Origin: a virus
Virus record (IMG/VR): IMGVR_UViG_3300037502_002234
Location: 1-44,274 of that record
Length of the DNA: 44,274 bases
Direction: 5' to 3' (one strand)
In this document: positions 28,611 through 36,282 of the stretch, piece by piece
How the letters are laid out: each line of letters begins with the position of its first letter
Numbering within the stretch: the stretch's first letter is position 1
Translations under genes and position numbers: made by a program
The notes under the pieces: model-generated
Databases searched by the model: none
Seen by the model: only the letters and a program-made list of their open reading frames with translations
Told to the model about the DNA's origin: nothing

Positions 28611-30323
28611 TTAAAAGCCTCCGGTTGGTTGCAGACGGACGCCGTTGCCCATCTGGCCGCGTGTCACTTCGGCCCGGCCGCTCTCGTCGCGGATGGTCAC
28701 TTCGGCCGTGCTGGTGCTGCGCGACTCTTCAATGCTGCGCGCGGTGCGCTCCTGCGGGCTGACGACCTGGCTGCCGCCGTTGGCGCCGGCCTGCTGTTCG
28801 TCTTCGTCGTCACCGAACCCGAAGAACGACGCGACGCCGCCGCCGATGCTGGATATGCGGTCCACGATACCGCCGGCCACGTTCTTCACCTTGTCGGCAA
28901 TGGCCGTAATGTTGCCCAGGGCCGCGTTGAACGTGTCCGTGACGCCGCCCCAAAGGTCTGCAAAGAAGGTTTTTATGCCGCCCCAGTTATCCGTGATCAG
29001 GGTCGCGGCGGCGGCCAACATGCCGATCGGGCCCGTTACCAGAGCGATGGCCGCCTGCACCGGCCCGGGCAGGCCCAGGAACGTCTCTTTTAGCCACTCC
29101 AGGGCGCCCACGACGGTGTCCAGGATCGCCCGGCCGGCGGACAGCATGGCGGCCTTGATTTCGTCCCACCAGTAAATAGCGGCCGCGATACCGGCGACCA
29201 GGGCGGCGATCGCCAGGACCACCAGGCCGATGGGGTTCAAGGCCATGACCAGGTTCACCACGGCCATGACGGCGGCCAGGGTTTTCAGGATCAGCGACAG
29301 GGCCACGACGGCGGCCACCATTTTCAGGATCAGCGCGCCGTTCTCGCCCAGGAACCGGGCGAACTTGCCCAGGACGTCCAGCCCTTCGGACAGCCGTTTG
29401 CCCAGGTCGTACTTGTCGTTGAACTCCACGACGGCCGCGACCAGGTCTTTCAGACGGCCCCATAGGTCTTTGGCGAACTCAATCACCCGGGACTGGATCA
29501 TTTCACGGTTGGCCACGATCCACTCCCGCCACTGGCGCACGTTCTCAGTGATCGCCGGCATCATCGGTAGCAGGACCTGCTGCATCATGCCCATCAGGCC
29601 GCGTTTCAAGCTGTTCACGGCGTCGTTGTACGCTTCGGCGGCTTCGGCCTGCTGCTGGGTGATCAGCCCGTTTTCGCGCTGCTCACGGCGAAGGGCGGCG
29701 ATTGCGTCGGAACTGTTGTCCGCGATGTTCACCAGGTTCAGGCCGGACCGACTAAACGCTGCGTTGGCCAGGGCGGCCTTTTCGGTGGCGGTGTCGGCGT
29801 TGCGCATTGCGTCCACATACAGCGCGAACGCGTCCGAAACGCTCTCGGTGGCCTGTAGCTGCCGGAGCAATTCGGGGTTGATGTTTTTCAGGCCGGAGAC
29901 AAGCGGACCCATGCCGCCTTTAGCTTCGCCCAGGCGCTTCGAAAAGGCGCCCAGGGACTTGTCCAAAAGTTCGTTACTGACGCCGGATTGTTCCGCCACG
30001 AACTTCCATTCCTGGAGCTCTTCAATAGGGAACTGCAGCCGGCGCGCCTGTTTGGCCAGGGCGTCCGCGCTGTCGGCGGTTCGGTTCAATGCGGTGACGA
30101 CGGCGGCCCCGCCTATGCCGGCCAGGGCGCCCCCGAACTTGAGCACACGGCCGACGCCCCGGCGCATGCCGTTGACTAGCTTGTCGACCTGGCGGTTAGC
30201 AGAACGAAGGCCGCGGGATACGCCCCGGGTAAACTTGCCGATGCGGTTCTGCATACGGGAGACGGGGGCGGTGACACGATCCACCGCTTTGAATACTGCC
30301 TCGACTGAGAAGCGCCCCGCCAT
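28611..30323 (-). CDS. Tape measure protein
   Basis: 570 residues. It opens MAGRFSVEAVFKAVDRVTAPVSRM, the usual Mu-type tape measure start, with long helical regions, several hydrophobic segments near 330-390 (ILKMVAAVVALSLILKTLA, LVVLAIAALVAGIAAAIYWW) and Gly/Ala-rich regions at 420-500. The tail tip end is charged and Gly-rich (FFGFGDDEDEQQAG). The length would give a tail of roughly 85 nm at about 1.5 angstrom per residue, a rough guide only. It lies directly after the chaperone pair, the standard order. Confidence 0.92.
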   Translation of the reverse strand: MAGRFSVEAVFKAVDRVTAPVSRMQNRIGKFTRGVSRGLRSANRQVDKLVNGMRRGVGRVLKFGGALAGIGGAAVVTALNRTADSADALAKQARRLQFPIEELQEWKFVAEQSGVSNELLDKSLGAFSKRLGEAKGGMGPLVSGLKNINPELLRQLQATESVSDAFALYVDAMRNADTATEKAALANAAFSRSGLNLVNIADNSSDAIAALRREQRENGLITQQQAEAAEAYNDAVNSLKRGLMGMMQQVLLPMMPAITENVRQWREWIVANREMIQSRVIEFAKDLWGRLKDLVAAVVEFNDKYDLGKRLSEGLDVLGKFARFLGENGALILKMVAAVVALSLILKTLAAVMAVVNLVMALNPIGLVVLAIAALVAGIAAAIYWWDEIKAAMLSAGRAILDTVVGALEWLKETFLGLPGPVQAAIALVTGPIGMLAAAATLITDNWGGIKTFFADLWGGVTDTFNAALGNITAIADKVKNVAGGIVDRISSIGGGVASFFGFGDDEDEQQAGANGGSQVVSPQERTARSIEESRSTSTAEVTIRDESGRAEVTRGQMGNGVRLQPTGGF

Positions 30324-30326
30324 GCT

Positions 30327-30569
30327 TTACCCCTTCGGTTCCGTGTGCTTTTGTAGTTCGGCCCGGAGCCCTTCGTAGAAAAAGCGAATCTCCCGGGCTT
30401 TCAGTGTACGCGGGTCTGGCAGTCCCGGGTAGTCCCGGCACACCTGCAACAGCATTTCCCGGTGCACCCGGTCCGCCGTGTGACCCCGCTGCGGATGGCG
30501 GAAGTCCGCCCCCGCCCGCACCAACGGAGTCCCGATCAGTCCATCAACAGCGCGAACAGCGCCTCGCAT
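30327..30569 (-). CDS. Tail assembly chaperone, frame-shifted C-terminal part (Mu gp42-like)
   Basis: This frame of 80 residues from its first ATG overlaps the end of the gene at 30536-30958 in the -1 register. DYPGLPDPRTL near residues 46-56 and REIRFFYEGLRAELQKHT are features of the frame-shifted extension of contractile-tail chaperones. It is probably made as a fusion with the upstream protein. I see no standard slippery heptamer inside the 34-base overlap; the open frame starts after a TAA at about 30574. Direct initiation at the ATG is the alternative. Confidence 0.7.
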   Translation of the reverse strand: MRGAVRAVDGLIGTPLVRAGADFRHPQRGHTADRVHREMLLQVCRDYPGLPDPRTLKAREIRFFYEGLRAELQKHTEPKG

Positions 30570-30958
30570 ACCTTAACGTCCGTGCCTTTCAGGCCGGCGA
30601 ACGTGGACGGGTGCACCTTGCACATATCGGCCATAACGGCGTAGGTTTTGGCGACGTCGTGGCCTTTTTTCTTCCCGTCCATGGCCATAAGGCTGGCGCC
30701 GGTGCGTTCGTGGAACGTGATGGGGTCCTGGTGTTTCGATCCCGGGTTGGCGGGTGTGTAGACCGCTTCGCCGTTTTCGTTGATTACCAGGCTTCCGCGC
30801 TCGATTGCACGGATCAGCCGGCCCTTCTGTTTGTTGAACGCGGTCAGGTCTTCGGCGTCCATGGACGAGGTGTCCAGGTCCAGGTCCATCTCTTCGGCGA
30901 ACCGTTCGAACTCCTGCTCGGCGACTTCCCGCGCCACTTTGTTCTCTTTGCTGGTCAT
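30536..30958 (-). CDS. Tail assembly chaperone (Mu gp41-like)
   Basis: 140 residues: an acidic helical N-terminus (EVAEQEFERFAEEMDLDLD), then QKGRLIRAIERGSLVINENGEAVYTP, a feature of the phage tail assembly chaperone group, and PITFHERTGASLMAMDGKKKG. It binds the tape measure during tail assembly. Its stop lies inside the downstream -1 frame, which in related phages is translated as an extension. A folded RNA element lies between it and the tube gene. Confidence 0.85.
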   Translation of the reverse strand: MTSKENKVAREVAEQEFERFAEEMDLDLDTSSMDAEDLTAFNKQKGRLIRAIERGSLVINENGEAVYTPANPGSKHQDPITFHERTGASLMAMDGKKKGHDVAKTYAVMADMCKVHPSTFAGLKGTDVKVCEALFALLMD

Positions 30959-30965
30959 AATCGTT

Positions 30966-31016
30966 GCCCTACTTTAGTGGGTGCCGGCCCCTGGCGAACC
31001 AGGCGAAGGGTAGGGC
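30966..31016 (-). ncRNA. Nested hairpin between tube and chaperone genes
   Basis: An outer stem (GCCCTAC at 30966-30972 with GTAGGGC at 31010-31016) encloses a tetraloop hairpin (CCTGG at 30990-30994, 4-base loop, CCAGG at 30999-31003). In the minus-strand RNA the inner loop reads UUCG. There is no U-run. It lies in an 89-base gap, the longest in the late tail operon, and could stabilise the abundant sheath/tube message or lower expression downstream. Confidence 0.55.
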
Positions 31017-31047
31017 GTCCCGGCCGGCATGGATGCCCTATCTGCCC

Positions 31048-31431
31048 TTATTGCCGGGTAAGTACGCCCGGGCCCATGAGCGACACGGCCGCAGTCGCGT
31101 TCTGGCTGCTGGCCTGCAGTTCGCCCGTAATCTGCGCGCTGCCCTGGTACGTGGCTCCGCTGGCGTACGTGATCGCCACCGGAAAAAAGTCGTTGCGGTT
31201 CGATAGTTCCTGCAAGAACTCATGGTCCCCGCGGGCGTCGTCCACTTCCAGGGTCAGGCCATCGATCGACAGCGGCACGCGGGTCTTGATAAGACGGCCG
31301 GTGCCGTTGCCGTTGGCCTGCACTTCGTTCTCGAAACCGCCCAGCTTGCGCTGCGCTTCGGCGTCGGCGGCGACCGGGAAGTTCCGGCCGTCCAGCGTTA
31401 CCGATTCAATGCTTCCGCCTGTTGCCGGCAT
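31048..31431 (-). CDS. Tail tube protein (Mu gpM-like)
   Basis: 127 residues. Strand-rich with the tube signature: GGSIESVTLDGRNFPVAADA, then RLIKTRVPLSIDGLTLEVDD and FFPVAITYASGATYQG. It forms the hexameric rings inside the sheath. I place the start at the ATG at 31431 because GGAGG stands 8 bases before it; a GTG 2 codons earlier is worse. Sheath, tube and chaperone follow the standard Mu order. Confidence 0.9.
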   Translation of the reverse strand: MPATGGSIESVTLDGRNFPVAADAEAQRKLGGFENEVQANGNGTGRLIKTRVPLSIDGLTLEVDDARGDHEFLQELSNRNDFFPVAITYASGATYQGSAQITGELQASSQNATAAVSLMGPGVLTRQ

Positions 31432-31471
31432 GGTCACATCCTCCAGTTAAAGCCCGTGGGCTGGTTGTCCG

Positions 31472-32980
31472 TTACGCCGCCAGCGGCTGCGTGCCGAAAT
31501 AGAAACCGAAGTCCAGATCCACGGACAGGATGTTGGTGTTGCCGCTCAATTGAACGGTCGTCACCAGGTCCAGCCGCTTCGGGTTCTGGTCGTTGATCGC
31601 GGCCCGGGTGGACTCTTTGGCCCGCTCCGGGTCGCTGATAATGGCGTTCAGCGCCAGGCTGTCCAGCATGGCCGCCACGGCCGCCACGGCCGCTTTGGGC
31701 TGTTTGGCCGACCGGTTGACGGTCGGCTGGTCGTCCGGGATCAGCGGCGCGCCGTCCCATTCAGGCGTTGCGAAGATCAGATCCAAGTTGAAAATGATGT
31801 TTTGCAACTTGACGATGTCGCACACGTAGCGGTACGCCGGGATCGGTTCGCCGGTCGGGTGGTAGAACGTCACGGTATCCGACAGATTAACCACGCCGTC
31901 TTTCACTTCGATGGTAGAGCTTCCGCCCTTGATCGCCTGGTCGCGCTGCGGATAGGTCCACTGCACACCGTCCGCGCCGGGTGTAAGGCCGGTAGCCTGG
32001 AGGCTGCCGTAGTCCCTGGGCGGGTTGTTGTTGGCAATCGGGGCGATCCGCGCCAGCTGGCGGGCCGCTACGACAAACGGCAGATCGTTGGAACCCGGCG
32101 CGACCAACTGGGCGTTGGTGCGGTCGGTCTTCCGGGTGTCCGACACGCTGATCGCGCTCGCTACGGTCGTTTCGGTGTTGCCAACGAACGACACCATGGG
32201 CTTGCGGGTCAAGGCGCCCCAGCGGCCTTCGCCAAACGTCGAAATGGCGTCCAGGGCCGCCGTGTCGTCGTAGTTCAAACAGTTAAGGAACATGGTTTCC
32301 CAGACGTTGCCGACCTGATCCAGCGCGGGCTGAACGTCCGGGTTCACAAGGCCGCCGGTCGGCTGGGTAATGGCGAACGAAGCGGCCCCGGTTTCGGGCG
32401 TGATAACCTCGACCACCAAGGCGTTCCCGCTTTCGCCGGCCCATTTCGCTTCCAGCCCAACTTCGGTAGACGTGCCCGGGGTGGCGTCGGTGGCGATTAC
32501 CGGCATTTCCAGGACTGCGTTGATGGCGGTGGTCATGGCCGTGACAATATCCGACACGCTGTCGCCGACTTCGATCACGAACTCTTCGGAATCGATATTG
32601 TTGACGCGCACAATATACGCGCCGGCGGCGGTCTGGTCGGCGGTCGGCGTAATGTCACCGGCGGCTGCGACGCCGGACGCGTCGTCTTCCAGCGGGTAGA
32701 CCGTCACCGGGATGGTCCCGACGCCGTCCCCGTTTACCGGCAACAGCTGGCGGGCCGCCAGATGGATCGGCGATCCGAAGCCGTAGCGGTTGCCCGCCTG
32801 GCTTGCGCTGGTGATCTGGAACTTGGTGGTGTCGTACGTTGCGGCGCTGTTGCCTTGCCCGATCAGTGCGATCCGCTGCGGCAAGAACAGAATCCCACCG
32901 CCCCGCAAGTCTTTGAACTGGGTTTTGATGCCGACTACGCGGGCCACCGCGGATGCATCGACTGCGCTTGAAAGTGCCAT
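31472..32980 (-). CDS. Contractile tail sheath (Mu gpL-like)
   Basis: 502 residues, a normal sheath length. It opens MALSSAVDASAVARVVGI, then GGGILFLPQRIALIGQG and PVTVYPLEDDASG. The C-terminal half has IANNNPPRDYGSLQATGL and FYHPTGEPIPAYRYVCDIVK, recognised in Mu-type sheaths. The true start is the ATG at 32980 with AGGAGAGG 5-8 bases before it. About 77 residues of open frame upstream are only the shadow of the preceding gene. The presence of this gene makes the virion a myovirus. Confidence 0.93.
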   Translation of the reverse strand: MALSSAVDASAVARVVGIKTQFKDLRGGGILFLPQRIALIGQGNSAATYDTTKFQITSASQAGNRYGFGSPIHLAARQLLPVNGDGVGTIPVTVYPLEDDASGVAAAGDITPTADQTAAGAYIVRVNNIDSEEFVIEVGDSVSDIVTAMTTAINAVLEMPVIATDATPGTSTEVGLEAKWAGESGNALVVEVITPETGAASFAITQPTGGLVNPDVQPALDQVGNVWETMFLNCLNYDDTAALDAISTFGEGRWGALTRKPMVSFVGNTETTVASAISVSDTRKTDRTNAQLVAPGSNDLPFVVAARQLARIAPIANNNPPRDYGSLQATGLTPGADGVQWTYPQRDQAIKGGSSTIEVKDGVVNLSDTVTFYHPTGEPIPAYRYVCDIVKLQNIIFNLDLIFATPEWDGAPLIPDDQPTVNRSAKQPKAAVAAVAAMLDSLALNAIISDPERAKESTRAAINDQNPKRLDLVTTVQLSGNTNILSVDLDFGFYFGTQPLAA

Positions 32981-32994
32981 GGTTTCCTCTCCTG

Positions 32995-33669
32995 TTATGC
33001 CGTGTAATCGTAGTCGGCTTCGACAACGATCTGGTCGTCTTCGGTGCGTTTCACGTCCACCGACAACAGCTCCAGCGTGACCGGCTCCACTTGCGGGCTG
33101 TATTCGCTGAAGTCTACCCGAAAAGCCAGCCGGGCGCCTACTACGTGGTGCACGTTCTGGTTGTCCTGCTGCGGCTGGAAAATGGCGATAGAATCGACCC
33201 ACCGCCGCCAAACCACCGTGCGCAAACCAAGGTACGTATACTCCCCGGCCATCAGAATGTTGCGGACCAGGCGAACCGCGCGCTGGACCGTTTCGGCAGC
33301 GTTCTGGTCGCCGGCCGTATGACCGCCGGCCGGGTTGTCGGCGCTTTTGCCGTACCCATAGCAGTCGATGTTGATAGTGGCGGAACTCTTCTGCCGCTCC
33401 ACGATGTTGCTGGCGGCCATATCAAACGAGGACGAATCCCACCAGACGTTCACCACGGGCGAACGGTCGGACGGGTCGTTTCGGTTCGGTAGGTTCTCCC
33501 AGGGGTTCGCCCGCTCCTGGTAGACCCGCAATTTCCAAAGGGCCGGGTCTTTGCCGGCGGCGGCGGCTAGGGTCTGCTGGGCGGCGGTTTCCAGCGCCAG
33601 AATCGCGGCGATCTGGTCGCGCACAATCTCCACGGTGTCTTGTTTGTCGATCAGGCTGGCGATGGTCAT
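32995..33669 (-). CDS. Head-tail/tail terminator-type protein
   Basis: 224 residues. Two parts: a helical N-terminus (IVRDQIAAILALETAAQQTL), then a fold with PVVNVWWDSSSFD, SATINIDCYGYGK and VRNILMAGEYTYLGL, and a C-terminal beta part (LAFRVDFSEYSPQ). This is the arrangement of tail completion/terminator proteins that sit between neck and sheath. The start is the ATG at 33669, overlapping the previous stop as ATGA. Family identity is inferred mostly from position and secondary structure. Confidence 0.7.
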   Translation of the reverse strand: MTIASLIDKQDTVEIVRDQIAAILALETAAQQTLAAAAGKDPALWKLRVYQERANPWENLPNRNDPSDRSPVVNVWWDSSSFDMAASNIVERQKSSATINIDCYGYGKSADNPAGGHTAGDQNAAETVQRAVRLVRNILMAGEYTYLGLRTVVWRRWVDSIAIFQPQQDNQNVHHVVGARLAFRVDFSEYSPQVEPVTLELLSVDVKRTEDDQIVVEADYDYTA

Positions 33670-34052
33670 CCGTCGTAGCCCTCCAGGATGCACACGACCA
33701 TGCCCAGGGCCCGGTCCGGGTTAGCCTGGCGCACTTTGAATGTGTGCGCGGTCCCGTTTATATCGTCAAACGTAACGACCCACGGCTTGCTAGCCTGGTC
33801 GGCAACGCCGCGCGGGAGTGCAAAACCTTGCAGAATAAGGGACGAAATGCGAAGCGCCACGGAAGCCAGGCGTCCGTTCACCAGGGCGCCGGTGTCCGGG
33901 TCGATTAACTGCCCGATGTCGTCAGAAAAGCCGACCAGGCCGGTACTGCTTAGCCCGGCCGGGTCGGTAAGAGTGATCGGCCAACCGAATCCGCGCGCAT
34001 CGTCTTCCAGGATGCGCCCCAGGTCCTTTTCGGCCAGATCACGGAGACCCAC
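33666..34052 (-). CDS. Neck / head completion protein
   Basis: 128 residues. MGLRDLAEKDLGRILEDDARGF, then WPITLTDPAG, a strand pair ending VNGRLASVALRI and a C-terminal WVVTFDDINGTAHTFKVRQ. This beta-rich protein occurs in many Mu-tailed and lambda-headed phages at the same place, after the capsid and FI-like genes. It probably caps the filled head (gpFII/connector type). No enzymatic motif. Overlaps the next gene by ATGA. Confidence 0.7.
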   Translation of the reverse strand: MGLRDLAEKDLGRILEDDARGFGWPITLTDPAGLSSTGLVGFSDDIGQLIDPDTGALVNGRLASVALRISSLILQGFALPRGVADQASKPWVVTFDDINGTAHTFKVRQANPDRALGMVVCILEGYDG

Positions 34053-34058
34053 TTGCGG

Positions 34059-34364
34059 CTACCCTTTCAGGACGTGCCCGGACTTCACGAAGGCGTCCAG
34101 GGCTTTCTTGCCGCCGGTCAAAAACTCGGCTTTCACTTCGTCGGCGGTGTCGCCGGACAGAATGCCCTTTTTCGAGGTCAGCGACTTGCCGGGTGCCACG
34201 TAGAACGGCGGGCGCGTCGGCTTCGGTTGCTTGCCGGCGTTGCGCGCCGCCTTTTTGGCCTGCGCGGCTTTGGTCGCTTGGTCGTGGTCGGCGGTTTCTA
34301 CAGTAGTTTCCAGCTTGCCCGCCAGCCCTTCCGCCTCTTTGATCAGTTCGTTATTGCTTGGCAT
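34059..34364 (-). CDS. gpFI-position protein
   Basis: 101 residues. The N-terminal half is helical and basic-rich (KLETTVETADHDQATKAAQ, then AKKAARNAGKQPK); the C-terminal half has PFYVAPGKSLTSKKGIL, a motif seen in small phage proteins of capsid-tail regions. It stands in the place of lambda gpFI, which assists packaging. Function by position only. Confidence 0.6.
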   Translation of the reverse strand: MPSNNELIKEAEGLAGKLETTVETADHDQATKAAQAKKAARNAGKQPKPTRPPFYVAPGKSLTSKKGILSGDTADEVKAEFLTGGKKALDAFVKSGHVLKG

Positions 34365-34394
34365 ACCGTTTGCCCTCTTTACGCTACGGGAAGG

Positions 34395-34410
34395 GCGGGC
34401 CGAAGCCCGC
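34395..34410 (-). ncRNA. UUCG hairpin just after the major capsid gene
   Basis: In minus-strand RNA: GCGGGC, loop UUCG, GCCCGC, a very stable tetraloop stem 12 bases after the capsid stop codon. No U-run follows, so it is more likely to protect the capsid mRNA 3' end from exonucleases or to act as a partial stop than as a full terminator. Confidence 0.55.
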
Positions 34411-34422
34411 GCCCGTCACCGG

Positions 34423-35517
34423 TTAAAGTTGAGTGTCCAAGCAACCGAACGTGTCGATCGCGGTCGGAACCATGAGCGGGCGTGCACCGACGCCCCCGAA
34501 CAGTTGCTCCCCGTCGGCGGACATCCACACGTTGGTGAACAGGTCCATCCCGGCGCCTGCGGAGCTCATCCGGGTCGGAAGTTCCGGGATCAGGCGGCCG
34601 TTAGCGCCCAGAAGCGCGCCGATGTTCGGGATCGCCCCGAACGTGGCGTCCAGGCGGGCCATGCTCGACCGGATAACCACCTTGCCGGGGTCCATATACG
34701 GGGTGCTGACGCCGCTCTGCGGGTCCTTGTACCGACCGTTGTACGTGAACACGTCCAGCTTGTAGTTCCCGAGCTCGATAGTGCCGCGGTAGATGCCGCC
34801 GCTTCCCAGGGTTTCCATGGACGTGATCATGCCCAGGTCGGCCCGGCGCTGATCGAAGCGGGCCAGGAACCCGTCGGTCTGCAGCAGGTTTTCCCATGCG
34901 TCGGAACCGAAGGCGATCTGGTCCGGGTCCATCAGACCGTCACTACGAATCTGATCCGCCAGGGCGGTCAGGTCGCCGATCTTCTCCGCCAGGGTCGCGG
35001 TCGCCCAGGACGTGCCGGCGGTCGGGAAGTGCGACGCCTTCGGCTTGTAGTCCAGGGTGTACAGCGCGGTGCCGTTGATGTCCGTCAGCGTAACCTGGCC
35101 GGTCTGCATGACCTGGGATGCCTGGAGCTCAATGGCGCGGCGGATCTTGCGCTCCACTTTGCGCATGCCCGAGAACATCCGGGTGATCACGTTGGCCCGG
35201 AAATCCGGAGACTCAAACGGGTTTTGGCCCGGCATACGTTTGATCAGGTCAAACGAGTTGATGGGCACCGCCTCTTTATGGATCGGCGGCTTGAAGCCCT
35301 TGTTGGTGTACAGGTCATCGGAGTTCATCCGGTAGCCCGTCGAAAGGTCCTGGACCACGATGGAGACGTCTTCCTCACTGCGTACGATGTCGATTTCGAC
35401 TTCTTCAGACGTGTGGAAGTTCTCCGGGCGGGTCCGGAACATGCCAGAGAAGAACGCGGTAGGCGATGCTTCCTGGTAGTAGGCGCTGATCATGCGCCGT
35501 GTGATGTTGCCGCTCAT
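34423..35517 (-). CDS. Major capsid protein (lambda gpE family)
   Basis: 364 residues. It contains ISAYYQEASPTAFFSGMF, then IVRSEEDVSIVVQDLSTGYRM and KRMPGQNPFESPDFRANVITR, matching the gpE/Phage_cap_E family, whose usual length is about 340. It folds as an HK97-type capsid and is stabilised by the decoration protein encoded just upstream. It has its own hairpin downstream, as expected for an abundant message. Confidence 0.93.
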   Translation of the reverse strand: MSGNITRRMISAYYQEASPTAFFSGMFRTRPENFHTSEEVEIDIVRSEEDVSIVVQDLSTGYRMNSDDLYTNKGFKPPIHKEAVPINSFDLIKRMPGQNPFESPDFRANVITRMFSGMRKVERKIRRAIELQASQVMQTGQVTLTDINGTALYTLDYKPKASHFPTAGTSWATATLAEKIGDLTALADQIRSDGLMDPDQIAFGSDAWENLLQTDGFLARFDQRRADLGMITSMETLGSGGIYRGTIELGNYKLDVFTYNGRYKDPQSGVSTPYMDPGKVVIRSSMARLDATFGAIPNIGALLGANGRLIPELPTRMSSAGAGMDLFTNVWMSADGEQLFGGVGARPLMVPTAIDTFGCLDTQL

Positions 35518-35528
35518 ATCGGCGCTCC

Positions 35529-35930
35529 TTACTGGTTATCCAGGATGTTGAGCTCGTCAACATCGATGGGTACAAGGGAGTAATCGCGCAACTGATCGAT
35601 TACCGCTTTATCGATGTTGGAGTCGTCGCCATCGGCGTCGATCACCAGCCGCTGCTTCCGGTACTTGCCGGACACACCGATACGAACCGGTACGTCGCCA
35701 GCGCCAGCGGCGGTGACTTCGTACGTCAGAATCGCTTTCGGGATCCCGTTCTCGTTGGTGGCGCCTCCTTTTACGAACGGCACCAGCTTGAGAGACACGG
35801 AATCCCGGGCCATGATCGTTCCGGCCGCCAGAGTGTCGGCGCCAGCGAAGACGATGACGTCTTCGCGGAACTCCGCGTCCTGGAGGATGGCCGAACCGAT
35901 ATCGACATTTTCCACGGTGATGTTAGGCAC
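35529..35930 (-). CDS. Head decoration protein (lambda gpD-like)
   Basis: 133 residues, strand-rich. FREDVIVFAGADTLAAGTIMARD and PKAILTYEV with VPVRIGVSGKYRK match the HDPD (lambda gpD) family. It forms trimers at the quasi-threefold axes and lets the capsid hold the full genome. The gene overlaps the protease stop by 8 bases and precedes the capsid gene, the lambda order. Confidence 0.9.
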   Translation of the reverse strand: MPNITVENVDIGSAILQDAEFREDVIVFAGADTLAAGTIMARDSVSLKLVPFVKGGATNENGIPKAILTYEVTAAGAGDVPVRIGVSGKYRKQRLVIDADGDDSNIDKAVIDQLRDYSLVPIDVDELNILDNQ

Positions 35931-36282
35931 GGTCGTTCTCTCCTACGATGCCCAGGGCTGATTCGACAGCGCCACAGACGAGGTCGGCTGCATCTTGGCC
36001 TTCCGCGCTGTTGCTGGCGCCGTCCGCACCGGACGCGGCAGTGTCGTCGTCCTGGCGGTTCTCCTGGTCGCGCCGGTTCATTCCGGCCGCCAGATAGGTG
36101 GCTTGCAGGGTTGCCGTCATTGCGGACCCCTCTTTTACCGCTTTCAAGGCGGTCTCCATGTCCCCCGACGCGTTGCCCATCGTAAGGTGCGCACTGACGC
36201 GATCGCGTTCCTGGTCTACGCCCTGTTGCACCGCCGCCGCGAATACGTCGGGATGCTGGGCCCTCAAGGTGTTCAGGTCCAT
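35923..36282 (-). CDS. Nested scaffold protein (Nu3-like internal start)
   Basis: The protease frame has an ATG at codon 274 (36282), with GGAG 9 bases upstream. Starting there yields a 119-residue protein (MDLNTLRAQHPDVFAAAV...) that covers just the helical scaffold domain. Lambda makes Nu3 in the same way from the 3' part of gene C. The ribosome site is better than chance at this exact domain border. The separate product is inferred, not proven. Confidence 0.65.
   Translation of the reverse strand: MDLNTLRAQHPDVFAAAVQQGVDQERDRVSAHLTMGNASGDMETALKAVKEGSAMTATLQATYLAAGMNRRDQENRQDDDTAASGADGASNSAEGQDAADLVCGAVESALGIVGENDRA

Noticed and set aside
31438-31471. Short dyad AGCCC/GGGCT between sheath and tube genes as terminator
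   Set aside because: Five-base arms with a two-base gap and no U-run; too weak.
32981-33211. Extra 77 codons upstream of the sheath start
   Set aside because: Arg/Gly-rich, overlaps the preceding gene out of phase, and a strong ribosome site stands at the ATG at 32980.
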